This document shows positions 52,081-61,799 of a stretch of DNA of 64,000 nucleotides, piece by piece. The translations under genes and the position numbers were made by a program. The notes beneath the pieces were generated by a model. The model was not told the DNA's origin. It saw only the letters and a program-made list of their open reading frames with translations, and did not search any database. The stretch is from Frankia sp. AiPs1 (GTDB taxonomy: Bacteria; Actinomycetota; Actinomycetes; Frankiales; Frankiaceae), in the NCBI RefSeq assembly GCF_023716945.1, contig NZ_JAMQQF010000001.1, positions 1 through 64,000 of the forward strand, in the 5' to 3' direction. Each line of letters starts with the position of its first letter. Position 1 is the first letter of the stretch.

Positions 52081-53742
52081 ATGGCGGGCCGGGGCCTGTT
52101 CACGGACAGGCAGGCACAGAAGATCATCGATGATATTGCTGCGGGTAGATGCACGCAGGCTGAGGCAGCTGCATTGCATCAAGTCTCGCCGGCAACGATC
52201 AGCAACCTCGTGCGCGGGCACACGTACCCGGACTTGCAGCGTGGCCCGACCGGACTCACCGACGAGCGGCGCTGGTATGGCCTGCCTGAAGTTCCGGAAC
52301 GTCGCCGCGCCGGCGTCGCAGCCTTTTGGGACCAGACGGCACGGAGCGGCGACAATGAATGCTGGCCGTTTCGCAGCGCCGCGCCCGGAGAGTACGGACA
52401 GGCCGCGCCTGCTCTCGTGGGAAGCCCGTCGGCACACGTCGTGGCCTACACCCTGGCTAACGGCCTACCCAGCCGTCCGCCGCGCGGTCGTGTCATCCGG
52501 CATCTGTGCAACAACCGCCCGTGCTGCAACCCGGCGCACCTGCTGGAAGGGACTGACGCGGAGAACAAGCAAGACCGGTTCCGCGCCGAACGCGCTGGAC
52601 TGGTGGGACCCATCGAGGTTACCGATCCGGTGAGACCGCCAGAGGGCGGGTGGATCATCGAAGTTGGGAACGTCGCCGAGCTGGAGCAGCTCGCCCGAAT
52701 CGCGGAGTTCTGGTCCCAGGTCGATCAGGCAGGCGGGCCGGATGCCTGCTGGCCCTGGACCGGCAAGACCATGCACAGCAGCGGCTACTACGGCCAGATG
52801 CGCTGGGACGGTCGCAACGCGGTACCGGCCCACCGCATCGCCTATGTCCTCAGGTACAAGATGGAGCTGTCGGACCTGTCGCCGGCGCAGCACGTCCGTC
52901 ACCTGTGCCCCGGCGGCGCGAACAGTCTTTGCTGTAACCCTGACCACTTGAAGATCGGAACGGCCGCCGAGAACCGGGCGGATACCGTGGCCGACGGCCG
53001 TGTCCCACGTGGCGAGCAGCATCACGCCGCCCAGATCTCGGACGCCGACATCGCCGCGCTGCGCCACGCCTACTGGTCGGTCGCCGAAGACAAGCGTCCC
53101 AAACTCACGGACCTCGCCCAGCAATACGACGTGAGTGTCTCCACGATCGGAAACTGGCTCGAGGGTACGAGCCGTCTCGACGCGGGCGGCCCCATCGGTC
53201 AGCTGCCCGTCAAACGGTTCCTGAACGCGGAACTCGCCCTCGAAATACGACACCGCCATCACGACGGCCAGGAGTCCATCACGAGCCTCGCAGCTGCCTA
53301 CGGAGTCGATCGCGAGACCATCGCGGACGCACTCAAGGGGCGGTCTTTCGCCGATGCCGGCGGCCCTCTCGGAGTGCGCCCGCAACGCCGCGGCATGTCC
53401 GAGAAGACCGTGTTGGAGATCAGGCACGCGGTCGCCGACGGTGAAACGGTCCGCGAGGTCGCAGCGAGACTCGGCGTCAGCGAGGACGCCGTCCGCAAGA
53501 CGGCGAGCGGCCGGACCCACCCGTCGGTCGGCGGACCGATCACCCGCGCTCAGCTCACCGACGCCCAGGCTCGTGCGATTCGGCAACGTCATGCCCAAGG
53601 CGAGTCACGCGCCACCCTCGCGGAAGCGTTCAGCAGATCACCAGCAACCATCGACGACGTCCTCGCGGGACGAACACACGCCGACGCCGGCGGCCCGCTT
53701 ACCGAGGTGATGCCCCGAGGCCAGTGGCGTCGGGATGCCTGA
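52081..53742 (+). CDS. HTH - two HNH domains - four HTH modules: modular nuclease-like protein
   Basis: A 553-residue protein with an unusual layout. An N-terminal HTH (about 26-47, 'QAEAAALHQVSPATISNLVR') is followed by two HNH_3-type zinc-binding nuclease domains. The first has 'ECWPF' at 93-97, 'AHVVAY' at 118-123, 'RHLCNN' at 140-145 and 'CCNPAHL' at 148-154; the second has 'ACWPW' at 222-226, 'AHRIAY' at 250-255, 'RHLC' at 273-276 and 'CCNPDHL' at 284-290. Four more HTH units follow (about 343-364, 400-421, 457-478, 512-533), each ending in 'AGGP' or 'VGGP'. HNH_3 proteins are often homing or phage nucleases. GGAGGG precedes the ATG. It converges with jetD. No partner is known. Confidence 0.8.
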   Translation: MAGRGLFTDRQAQKIIDDIAAGRCTQAEAAALHQVSPATISNLVRGHTYPDLQRGPTGLTDERRWYGLPEVPERRRAGVAAFWDQTARSGDNECWPFRSAAPGEYGQAAPALVGSPSAHVVAYTLANGLPSRPPRGRVIRHLCNNRPCCNPAHLLEGTDAENKQDRFRAERAGLVGPIEVTDPVRPPEGGWIIEVGNVAELEQLARIAEFWSQVDQAGGPDACWPWTGKTMHSSGYYGQMRWDGRNAVPAHRIAYVLRYKMELSDLSPAQHVRHLCPGGANSLCCNPDHLKIGTAAENRADTVADGRVPRGEQHHAAQISDADIAALRHAYWSVAEDKRPKLTDLAQQYDVSVSTIGNWLEGTSRLDAGGPIGQLPVKRFLNAELALEIRHRHHDGQESITSLAAAYGVDRETIADALKGRSFADAGGPLGVRPQRRGMSEKTVLEIRHAVADGETVREVAARLGVSEDAVRKTASGRTHPSVGGPITRAQLTDAQARAIRQRHAQGESRATLAEAFSRSPATIDDVLAGRTHADAGGPLTEVMPRGQWRRDA

Positions 53743-54047
53743 CGTCCGTCGCCCCCGAAGGTCGACCTAGCCGCCTCTGAGGACGGGTGGTCCTGGATGC
53801 GGGGTCCTGATCCCGAGGGTCGGTCAGGGCCTGAGAGCCGCGGTCGTGTTGCCGAGGCGACGGTGGAGCAGCGACAGCGTTGAGAACAGGTCCAGGGACT
53901 GCAAAGTTCTGACTTGTCGGCGTATGAGGCCCGCCGTGGGGACGCCCCGGCAGTCACTGCTGGAGCGAATGGCTAGTCCTCCCGATAAGTCAGGGCCAGT
54001 GTACCATTCCGAACTTGGGGGCAGCGATGGGCACTAACCGTTGGAAA
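53743..54047. other. Gap between the HNH/HTH gene and the Wadjet operon
   Basis: About 305 bp between two convergent genes. On the minus strand a short frame ('VPTAGLIRRQVRTLQSLDLF', 'STLSLLHRRLGNTTAALRP' at about 53840-53950) looks gene-like and could be the tail of an unknown lost gene. No terminator hairpin is obvious. Confidence 0.4.
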
Positions 54048-55253
54048 TCAAGAATTCGCACCGTCTACTGGAAGATCGGATGTCACCATCGGACCTAGCG
54101 GGTCGGACGAGTCCGGTCCCAGCAGAAGGTCCAGGAACGAGGCGTTCTCCTGGTAGACGGGCGTCTCAGTAACTCCGCCCCCGAACTGTGCGGGTACCGG
54201 CTTCAGGACGCGCGCGCCAAATCGCGTCCGTACGAGTTCTGAAATATTCTCACCAGAGGAGTCCTGATCTCCACTATAGAGAATTGGGACGCCGTCGTCG
54301 GCGAGGTATTGAAGGAACTCGTGGTCTACGGCCGCGAGGGACCCCGATGTGCATGCGAGGGGTTCTTGGCATCCGCGGATGATGGCCTCCTCGATCACCG
54401 AAGGATTCTCGACGACGAGGACGGGCCTGGCTGGCGAAATGTGCGGCCGATGCATGATCAAGTCGTAGAGGCTCAGGTGTAGAGGGCGCCTTGATGCTGT
54501 GGCAGCGCGTATAGCGTCGTCGATGGGTCCGTCGCCGGTGGCAACGAGGTTGAAGCCGATGACGGTGGAGCTGATCCGGTCCACGTGGATTCCACAGCGC
54601 GCGAGGAGCGCGGCTCGGCTGTTCGGCGCGATGGCCGTGCTCAACGGCTGGCCGGTGAGCTCGGCAACGAGCATGACGAGCTTGGCGCCTTGGCCGGGCG
54701 GGTTGAGGTCGAAGTAGTGGGGATCACCGGCGCAGTAGAGCGACAGCCGGGGCAGGGGAACCGGACGGTCGAGCGGTAGGAGCGTGTGGGCGCGGGCCAG
54801 AGCGTCGATGAGGCGGCGGCGGTCCTCGACCGAGTTCTCGGACAGGCCACCTGCGCGCAGGTACGCAAGGAGCTGAGGCGCGCCAGGTAGCACCGAGTGG
54901 GCGTAGGCCCACACGTCGGCCTTCATCGCGGCGAGCCGGCGGTTGGGCTGCAGCACTTCTGGGATGCCGACGGTCGTCTGCAGGATGTCGGCCAGCTCGA
55001 TGGTTGGCCCGAGGGCTTCCAGAACGCGGTCGATTGGTACCGTGACGCGCCCGTCTCGCGCCGTCAGGCGGGGGCGGCGAGTCCCGCGTGTGGTGCTCGG
55101 CGCGTAGGCGAGCCATCCGTTGATGCGAGCGAGACCCGTGCCGCTCAGGGTGACGCGCACGCTCTTGATTGCCGTGAGGTCCCCGGTGGCGACCCAGCGG
55201 TCTCGGATGGCTTCCCAGAGCGGTCGCACCTCCGGGTCGTGAAGGTCGCTCAC
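54048..55253 (-). CDS. jetD: Wadjet type II nuclease subunit JetD (DUF3323/DUF2399, TOPRIM)
   Basis: A 401-residue protein of the TIGR02679 group: an N-terminal DUF3323-type region ('RVTLSGTGLARINGWLAYAP', 'PIDRVLEALGPTIELADI') and a C-terminal DUF2399 TOPRIM-like domain. The latter shows Glu282 in 'VLVVENPSVIEEA' and the Asp pair in 'GDQDSSGE' (329, 331). By analogy with JetD/MksG it is the DNA-cleaving subunit, activated when the SMC complex extrudes small circular DNA. Its GTG overlaps the jetC stop (GTGA at 55250-55253), last gene of the operon. Confidence 0.9.
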   Translation of the reverse strand: MSDLHDPEVRPLWEAIRDRWVATGDLTAIKSVRVTLSGTGLARINGWLAYAPSTTRGTRRPRLTARDGRVTVPIDRVLEALGPTIELADILQTTVGIPEVLQPNRRLAAMKADVWAYAHSVLPGAPQLLAYLRAGGLSENSVEDRRRLIDALARAHTLLPLDRPVPLPRLSLYCAGDPHYFDLNPPGQGAKLVMLVAELTGQPLSTAIAPNSRAALLARCGIHVDRISSTVIGFNLVATGDGPIDDAIRAATASRRPLHLSLYDLIMHRPHISPARPVLVVENPSVIEEAIIRGCQEPLACTSGSLAAVDHEFLQYLADDGVPILYSGDQDSSGENISELVRTRFGARVLKPVPAQFGGGVTETPVYQENASFLDLLLGPDSSDPLGPMVTSDLPVDGANS

Positions 55254-58200
55254 CGTAGGTCGTCGGTGACGTCGTCGGAGGTCCGGGCAGCCTGTCCCGG
55301 GATGGAGATCCGTACGGCTTCGGGGAGGCCGGCGCCGCGCCAGATGTAGGGCATGGCGAACCGGGCGCCACTCGCACTCCTGATGATCTGGTGAATGGCT
55401 GTGGTCCGCAGTTCGGGAACGAGCAACTTGCCCATCGTTGGCAGGGTGGCTAGCACATCGAGGTCCCAGTCGCGCAGGAGCGCGAGCAGGGTGCGCATGT
55501 TGGTCTGGTCCACGGCCGCGTCGAGTTCGTCTATGAACGCCATCCGGGGCCCGATGTATCCGGGTGTTGAGTAGAAGGACTTCACTGCGGCGAGCAGCGG
55601 AAGCATGCTGGCCAGGCGTTTCTCGCCCGTCGACAGCGTGTCCAGCGGATTCTTTCGTTTGGTGATTTCACGGAAGACCTCGCCGGGGTGTGCCTCGTCG
55701 GAGAATGCCTTGTGGGTGACCTCCACGTGCCAGGTGTACCAGGTGCGGTAGTCGAAGACCCTCGCGGTGCGCTCTGACGCCGATTCCGCGGTCTCCTCGT
55801 CTGCCAGTCGCGCGATGAAGAACTCGTACATGTCGTCGAAGTTGCCGTCGACGTTGGCGGCTTGGACGTGGCGCCGCGCCTCCTGAGCGATGGGATCGTC
55901 GAGCCGTGGCTTCCAGCCGAGGCGGACCCCGACTCTCTCGACGCCGGTACGTACGCCCTGGAGCGTGGCGTCGATGGCGGTGACGATGCGCTCGGCGAGG
56001 TCTATGCGGGCGGCGATCTGTGTGCGTAGCTGGGTGAGGAGGGAGCCTTTGATCTCGGTGCGGAGCTTTTCGTCGTAGTCCTTCTGAAGGCCGTCGAGCC
56101 GCCGGCCGACGTCCGCGATGGCCTGCCGGAGGGGCCGAAGCCGGCCTGCTGTGTCAAGTGTGGCGTCGCTTTCGGCGACGACGATACGGCGGAGCCCGCC
56201 CGTGCCGAACTGGTCCTCGCTAATGTGACGGCCCATCCGGATGAAGACCTCGGCCACGGGGCGGACCTCGCCCGCGAGCCTGGTCGACTCCCGCTGCAGT
56301 TGTTCGCGGACGCTGCCTGCTGCCACCCTCTGGGAGAGGCGCCCGGCCGCGGTAACTGCTGCGGCGAGGTCATCGGGACGTTCGTAGCTGAGGCCGTCCT
56401 CGACGTCGGCGATCAGGCCATGGCCGAACAGTTCGAGGAGGCGGTCGAAGGCGCCTGCCCGGTCCTGGCGGGTTCTATCGAGATTCTCTGCCAGCGTGTC
56501 TGCTCGTACTTCGAGGCCGGCGAGGTGTCGTTCACTGGCCCGGGCGTTCGCCTCCTCTTGGGCGGCCAGGTCCTTGGCCTTCTGTTGCTCCGTACGGTTG
56601 TGCTCGTGCTCGCCGAACAGCTCCTGAAACGACTGCTCATGTACACGGCGTTCCTCGTCGAGCCTGTGCTGCTCGGTGCCGGCGTGCGCGGTCGTCTTTC
56701 GTTCGGTCTCGGTCGCGCTGTCTGCTCGCTCGGAGGCGGTGGTGGCGGCGCCTCGCGCAGCCTGCGCCTGGCGACGAATCAAGATTGTCCGCTCGGCGGC
56801 GCTGCTCCATCCCTCGATGGACTTCGCGAACCGTCCGACGGCGCCGCTGAACTCGTCGAGGTCGCTTTCGTTCAGCGGCAGCCGGCGTCCGTCCTTGGTC
56901 GTGGCGGCGGCGCGGCATAGCCGTCGTGCTTCCTCAGTAGCGTCCTGGCATTCCTCCAGGTCGCCGCGTGCGCGGGCTTCGTCTGCGGATACCCGCTCGA
57001 ATTGCTTCTCCGCTTCGTCGAGCAGAGCGAGGGCATCGCGTAGATCACCCAAGGGAGGCAGGTCATCCCGGGCCTGGTGCGCCTGACCATCTCGGGAGCC
57101 TGCTTCGTCTGCGGCTTCCTGCGCGGTCTCTGCAGCCTCGTCTGCCAGTCGCTTTGCCTCTGCCCAGTGGGCTTGGTCATCCAGCGCGCGGGCAACCGCT
57201 TCGGCCCGACTGCGGCTGGGGTGTAGGTGCTGGAGCAAGGCGGCGCAGGCGACCACAGCCGCGGCAACGCCGTCTGGGTCGGCGGGCGCGGATGCCTGCT
57301 CGCAGACGTCTGCGGCCAAGCCGTCCGCGGCCTGTGCGTCGTCGTGGCTCCCGCGTGCGCGCTGCGCGGCAGCGTCGTGGGTCGCGGTCGCGACGGTGAG
57401 CGCGGTCTGCGTCTCTGCGAGCGCGGTCCGCTCCGCGAGCAGGTCGCTGAAGTCGGGCAGGACCGCCTCGCGTACAAGGATTTCGATGTGATCTTTGGCT
57501 GTGTCGAACCTTGCGCACGCGGCCTTGATCTCCTGAGTGAGCGTAAGACGCCGTCCGTGGAGTTGTTCCAGCAGGCGTCGCCGTTGCTCGGCGCGTGCGG
57601 TCGCACCGATGAACTGCGGCTGCCAGCCGCCGGGGGCTGAGGCCGTAGCCCAAGCCGTTCGCAGTTGGTCACCGATGACGGCGATGTCGTTGGCGGTAGC
57701 GTCCGTGTTGTAACCGATCTGCGCGAGGACACCTGTGATGAACTCGGCGCCGATCGTGTCGGTGGGCTGAGCGATCAGGACATCCGCGAGGGTGCGACCG
57801 TCGGCGGGATCGCCGGGGCGTAGCAGCACCTCGCCGGCGATCGCGTTGCTGCTGGGATCCAGCCAGGCGTCGAGGATGCCCGCGGTGAGCAGCGTGCCCT
57901 CGACCACGGCGCGTTCCCTCTCGGGCAGGTCGGGTGCGAAGTCCACTAGCGCCCAGAGGGGTGCGCCCTCGCGTCCGGCGCGGTCAGCGCGCCAAGGCGG
58001 AGCCGAAGGCGGTAGCTCCTCTGATTCTGCCTTCGTGATCTCCTCGTTGAGTGCCCGTAGCTGCTCCTCCAGGCTGCGTACGTCACGTCTGGCGGCTTCC
58101 AGCGCTTCGCGCAGTGGGGACTCCGCCCTGTCGCGGGCGACGGTGGCGATCTGGGTCCGAAACGCGTAGAGGTCTCCCTCTCGGGCGTCGGATTCTTCGG

Positions 58201-60499
58201 GGATCTCCTGCGGCTCGAGGGCGAGGATCTGCAACGACACCGACCAGTTCGTCACGTTTTCGGTGTATGCGGCGACTGCGTTGTCGAGGCGGGACCGCTG
58301 ATGGGCATGGCGCCCTACGACCCGCGCCAGTTCTGCGGCTGCCTCTGCGGCGATCTCGGCCTCGGTGGTGGCACGGTCGCGGAGCTGGACCGCTATGGCC
58401 AATGCCTGTGCTGCCTGGCGCAGTATCTCGGCCCGGTCGGCTGCCTCCTGTACGGCTGCGTCCCCATGAGGCAGCCCGCTGAAGGAAGAGCCCAGACCGA
58501 GGTCGACCGCGTCGAGCGTGTCGATCCACTGCAGAACAGCCCGCGGTGGTGACGGCAATGCTGTGATTGTCTCTTTGATCGCGGCCGTCGCAGCTTGAAG
58601 CCGGCCAGCTGCGGTCGCGGTGACCCCTAGTGCTTCCTCGAGGTGCTCTCTGGCGGATCCGGCCGCCGTGCGCGCCGTGTCGTGCCGTGCGATGGCCCCT
58701 GCCCAGTCGATACGGCTGACAGCGCTCTGCAACGCCTGGTCCGCCCACGCGGTGACCGCGTCTGGGTCGATCGGCATGAGGGCGAGCAAATGCATTGGCA
58801 CGGGACCGAGGACCGGACTGTGCGCCTCGGTGAACGCCCGCAACGCCCGCGCTGCCTGCTCGTGGGCGCCTGCCACCTGCGCCTTACACGCGCTGAGGCC
58901 AGGTTCCGCCGCGCTGACCGCGTCCGCCGCCGCCGTATGTCTGGCACTCGCTTGTGCCTGGACACCCTCGCGGACTCCGACGTGGGCGAGGGCACTACCA
59001 ACCTGGCGAATGACTGTCTCGCGGTGCTGGACCCACGTCTTGCCAGGCTCAGCGACCGCGTGGAGGTCCTCCTCGACGAGGGTTTCGGGTTGTCCGAGGT
59101 CAGATGTGACCACGTCGGCCGCGGTTTGGAATGGCTCGGCGAGGATCTCCGCGCTGACCTCGTTCGAGTGTCTGCGCACCGAGGCCATGACGCTTACCAA
59201 GTGACGGCGCGTCGAGTCGAACGCCTCGACGGCCGTGTGCTCATCGCGCCTGGCTTGCTCGGCTTCCTCGCGTCGCTGCTTGGCAGTCTCGGTCGCGAGC
59301 CTGGCTGTGTCGTGCGCGGCCTCCACCGCGAGGGCGAGTGCGGGCAGGTGACTGCCGGGGTGGCCGTCAAGGCGGCGCGACAGCGCCTCCCCGGTGCTCC
59401 TCAGTTTGGTCAGGTGCTCGTCGGCGGCGATTTTGGCTGCCGTCGCGCGGTGGAGCCGGCCTTGGTAATCCGCCGTTTCGTCGGTCAGCCGGGCCGTGTC
59501 GCGCTCCACTCGCTCCACCGCGCCATGAGCGTCGAGCAGCGCATGCGCGGTAGCTGCCGCGGCGGTATCCGCGTAGCGGCCGTAGGCCTTGGACAGCCTG
59601 TTCAGCAGCTCATGCTCCTGCTTGGCCTTGTTGACCTTGTCGAGCAAGTCGTTGGACTGGGCGAGGTTCTTCGCCAGTAGCTCGACGTACTGGGTCGGGA
59701 CCGCCGGCAGGGCTGAGGTGAGCGTGTCCTGCATCTCGGCGGCGGTCATGCGGTCGTTGACGCGGACGCTGCGCAGGGCCCGCAGCACAGTGGTCAACGC
59801 GGCCATTTGATCGCGGTCGGTGCCGGGAAAGAGTTCTAGACGGACCGCATCGGCGTAGGCGGCCTCCTCGTTGACCGCGGCGCCGTGCTTGCTCGCCGCC
59901 TTCAGCAGCCGTTCCTGGCTGGTAAAGATCTGCGCGTCGCCCGGAGGCAGTTGTTCGCACAATCCGTCGATGTCGACGGGATCGCCCTCTGACTGCAGGT
60001 GAAGGTCGACGCCGACCCGACGTGATGTGACGAACCAGACCCGCTCCAGCGCTTCGGATTTCTGGCCTCGCCAGCGGATCCAGAGGCCGAGAGTCATCCA
60101 CCGCAGATCCCCGTCTGGGGTTTGGAATCCGAACTCAAGCCACCAGGCTCCGGTCTTCTCCCTGCCGGGGGTTCGGTTGTGATGGCGCTCGGCCAGGGTT
60201 CCGGCACCGCGTTGCGACATGGACAGGGCTGAGGTGCTGGTGTCCCCGTCGATCAGGGTGGGGAACCACTGGCCGCTTGTCAGTGACTTGCCTGAGCCGT
60301 TGGGGCCGACGAGGGCGCTCCAGCCGTCGTGGAACAGAAACTGCTCATCGACCCATGCCCAGGAGTTGACCACGCCCGCGCGCACGGGTTGCCAGCGTCC
60401 GACCGCGGTCGGCAGCGCGTCGACGGTGAGGGCGTTGGTGGCGCCGGTGCCGACGTCGAAGAGCGTGACGTCGACGCGGTTCTCACTGGGGTTGGTCAC
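55250..60499 (-). CDS. jetC: Wadjet type II SMC-like ATPase JetC (TIGR02680)
   Basis: A 1749-residue SMC/SbcC-type ATPase. Walker A GPNGSGKS is at residues 65-72. A very long Glu/Arg/Ala-rich coiled coil fills the middle, broken near 770-900 by a hinge-like globular part ('WRADRAGREGAPLWALVDFA', 'LLRPGDPADGRTLADVLIAQ'). The C-terminal ATPase half has the ABC signature 'LSTGEKRL' and Walker B 'RMAFIDELDAAVD', with 'LLALLRDWDLDVLATLP'. Family knowledge: the motor that extrudes DNA loops and recognises small circular plasmids. The GTG at 60499 (VTNPSENRVD) is preferred; it overlaps jetB by 17 bp. The longer ORF to 60592 reads through jetB. Confidence 0.92.
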   Translation of the reverse strand: MTNPSENRVDVTLFDVGTGATNALTVDALPTAVGRWQPVRAGVVNSWAWVDEQFLFHDGWSALVGPNGSGKSLTSGQWFPTLIDGDTSTSALSMSQRGAGTLAERHHNRTPGREKTGAWWLEFGFQTPDGDLRWMTLGLWIRWRGQKSEALERVWFVTSRRVGVDLHLQSEGDPVDIDGLCEQLPPGDAQIFTSQERLLKAASKHGAAVNEEAAYADAVRLELFPGTDRDQMAALTTVLRALRSVRVNDRMTAAEMQDTLTSALPAVPTQYVELLAKNLAQSNDLLDKVNKAKQEHELLNRLSKAYGRYADTAAAATAHALLDAHGAVERVERDTARLTDETADYQGRLHRATAAKIAADEHLTKLRSTGEALSRRLDGHPGSHLPALALAVEAAHDTARLATETAKQRREEAEQARRDEHTAVEAFDSTRRHLVSVMASVRRHSNEVSAEILAEPFQTAADVVTSDLGQPETLVEEDLHAVAEPGKTWVQHRETVIRQVGSALAHVGVREGVQAQASARHTAAADAVSAAEPGLSACKAQVAGAHEQAARALRAFTEAHSPVLGPVPMHLLALMPIDPDAVTAWADQALQSAVSRIDWAGAIARHDTARTAAGSAREHLEEALGVTATAAGRLQAATAAIKETITALPSPPRAVLQWIDTLDAVDLGLGSSFSGLPHGDAAVQEAADRAEILRQAAQALAIAVQLRDRATTEAEIAAEAAAELARVVGRHAHQRSRLDNAVAAYTENVTNWSVSLQILALEPQEIPEESDAREGDLYAFRTQIATVARDRAESPLREALEAARRDVRSLEEQLRALNEEITKAESEELPPSAPPWRADRAGREGAPLWALVDFAPDLPERERAVVEGTLLTAGILDAWLDPSSNAIAGEVLLRPGDPADGRTLADVLIAQPTDTIGAEFITGVLAQIGYNTDATANDIAVIGDQLRTAWATASAPGGWQPQFIGATARAEQRRRLLEQLHGRRLTLTQEIKAACARFDTAKDHIEILVREAVLPDFSDLLAERTALAETQTALTVATATHDAAAQRARGSHDDAQAADGLAADVCEQASAPADPDGVAAAVVACAALLQHLHPSRSRAEAVARALDDQAHWAEAKRLADEAAETAQEAADEAGSRDGQAHQARDDLPPLGDLRDALALLDEAEKQFERVSADEARARGDLEECQDATEEARRLCRAAATTKDGRRLPLNESDLDEFSGAVGRFAKSIEGWSSAAERTILIRRQAQAARGAATTASERADSATETERKTTAHAGTEQHRLDEERRVHEQSFQELFGEHEHNRTEQQKAKDLAAQEEANARASERHLAGLEVRADTLAENLDRTRQDRAGAFDRLLELFGHGLIADVEDGLSYERPDDLAAAVTAAGRLSQRVAAGSVREQLQRESTRLAGEVRPVAEVFIRMGRHISEDQFGTGGLRRIVVAESDATLDTAGRLRPLRQAIADVGRRLDGLQKDYDEKLRTEIKGSLLTQLRTQIAARIDLAERIVTAIDATLQGVRTGVERVGVRLGWKPRLDDPIAQEARRHVQAANVDGNFDDMYEFFIARLADEETAESASERTARVFDYRTWYTWHVEVTHKAFSDEAHPGEVFREITKRKNPLDTLSTGEKRLASMLPLLAAVKSFYSTPGYIGPRMAFIDELDAAVDQTNMRTLLALLRDWDLDVLATLPTMGKLLVPELRTTAIHQIIRSASGARFAMPYIWRGAGLPEAVRISIPGQAARTSDDVTDDLR

Positions 60500-61799
60500 T
60501 GGTGCCGTCCTGCTGGTCGAAGAGATTGTCGGCGAGAAGTGGCTGTTCGTCGTGTGGGTCGGCGGCCGTGACCCGCACCCGCCAGTAGGCATGAGCGCCG
60601 GTCGGAGTCCACAGGCGTGGTCGGTCGCTGGTCGGGGTTAGGACTCCGGCGGCGACCAGGATGGCGATGGCTTCCCTGGTGAGGGTCTTGAGCGCCGCGG
60701 TGGACCGGTAGGAGCGGGCCCACTCGGCGTTGTCGGCTTTGGCCCCTTCGATGACGGCCTGGAATGCGTCCACTGGGAGAGGCGCAGCGGAGTCGTCGGT
60801 GTTCAGCCAGTGCACGATGAGCAGCGCGGCCTGGCCGGCGAGGGACCGCGGCTGGGGGAACTCGAGATCGGTGCTGCGCCGGTCCGGGTCGCCCGTAAGC
60901 CACAGGTCGCGGCGGACGATACACGTCAGCCCGGCGGTGAGAGTCGCGTTCAGCGCCTGTCTGCGTCCGCCGGGCGAGGCCAGGTAGCGTGCCTCGCTGC
61001 GGACACCGTCGAGGACAACGACCGCGTCGTCGATCACTGTTCGCAGAGCGCGGTGCCGTCGCTGAAGGTCGCGTTGGTTCTCGGACACATGCTTAGGTAG
61101 GTCTTGCTGGTCCTCGCACAGTTTCGCGATGTGCGTCCGCGGCTCGCCGATGTCGATCTGTAGCTGGGAGATGGCCGGTGCCGCTAGCAGGTCGTTGAGC
61201 CGCTCAGGGTTGCAGGTGATCACGACGTCGTTGGCGGCTGCTGTGCCAGTCGCAGCCAGCGGTCCGTCACACGTGATGATCCGCCACTCCTGCAGGAGCT
61301 CAAGCGCCTCGACGAACGCGCGGCGATGCTGTTCCGCTCGCGCCCGCGGCTCGCCTGCCTGGGTAACGACGTTGAAGGCCGGCAGGTCGCCGCGGCTCGA
61401 CTCGGCCGCGCAGGTGCGGATGACTTCGCGCTGTAGGTCGCCAAAAGTGATCTCTGGGCGGCGCCAGAGTTGCTCGGCGGCCAGGCACAGCAGGATGAGG
61501 GCGAGCTTCGACGGGCTGCCTGCGTGCTCGCTGGGCAGGGGGCTCCGGTCGGTGGGCGGTCGGTCGCGACGCTTGAACAGGCGGACGTACCGGCCGAAGG
61601 TCGAGACCTTGAGGCGCCATCCCAAGATCGCCTGGAACCATTGCCGAAGGTCGTTCTCGTGGAGACGGGCCTGGCGGTAGAGGTCGGGCTCCGTCTCCTC
61701 GGTGAGGAACGGTTTGCGCAGCAGCGCTGCGATGACCGGTGTCAGATCGGTGAGCGTGTCGTCATCGTCGTCAACGAGGAGGTCCTCGACATCGGTCAT
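60483..61799 (-). CDS. jetB: Wadjet type II subunit JetB (DUF2398/TIGR02678, KITE-like)
   Basis: A 438-residue DUF2398 protein. The N-terminus is acidic (DVEDLLVDDDDD), then winged-helix segments with 'ALLRKPFLTEETEPDLYRQ', 'LRQWFQAILGWRLKVSTFGR' and 'LILLCLAAEQLWRRPEITFG', and 'SYRSTAALKTLTREAIAIL' near the end. It corresponds to the KITE-type dimer subunit that binds the kleisin. ATG overlaps the jetA stop (ATGA at 61796-61799), so translation is coupled. Confidence 0.9.
   Translation of the reverse strand: MTDVEDLLVDDDDDTLTDLTPVIAALLRKPFLTEETEPDLYRQARLHENDLRQWFQAILGWRLKVSTFGRYVRLFKRRDRPPTDRSPLPSEHAGSPSKLALILLCLAAEQLWRRPEITFGDLQREVIRTCAAESSRGDLPAFNVVTQAGEPRARAEQHRRAFVEALELLQEWRIITCDGPLAATGTAAANDVVITCNPERLNDLLAAPAISQLQIDIGEPRTHIAKLCEDQQDLPKHVSENQRDLQRRHRALRTVIDDAVVVLDGVRSEARYLASPGGRRQALNATLTAGLTCIVRRDLWLTGDPDRRSTDLEFPQPRSLAGQAALLIVHWLNTDDSAAPLPVDAFQAVIEGAKADNAEWARSYRSTAALKTLTREAIAILVAAGVLTPTSDRPRLWTPTGAHAYWRVRVTAADPHDEQPLLADNLFDQQDGTSDQPQ

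Noticed and set aside
53589-53957. Minus-strand ORF overlapping the end of the HNH/HTH gene
   Set aside because: Serine/arginine-rich shadow; only the short gene-like tail in another frame was noted, without assignment.
56225-56920. 231-codon plus-strand ORF with hydrophobic stretches inside jetC
   Set aside because: Antisense of the jetC coiled coil; hydrophobicity arises from the complement of Glu/Arg codons.
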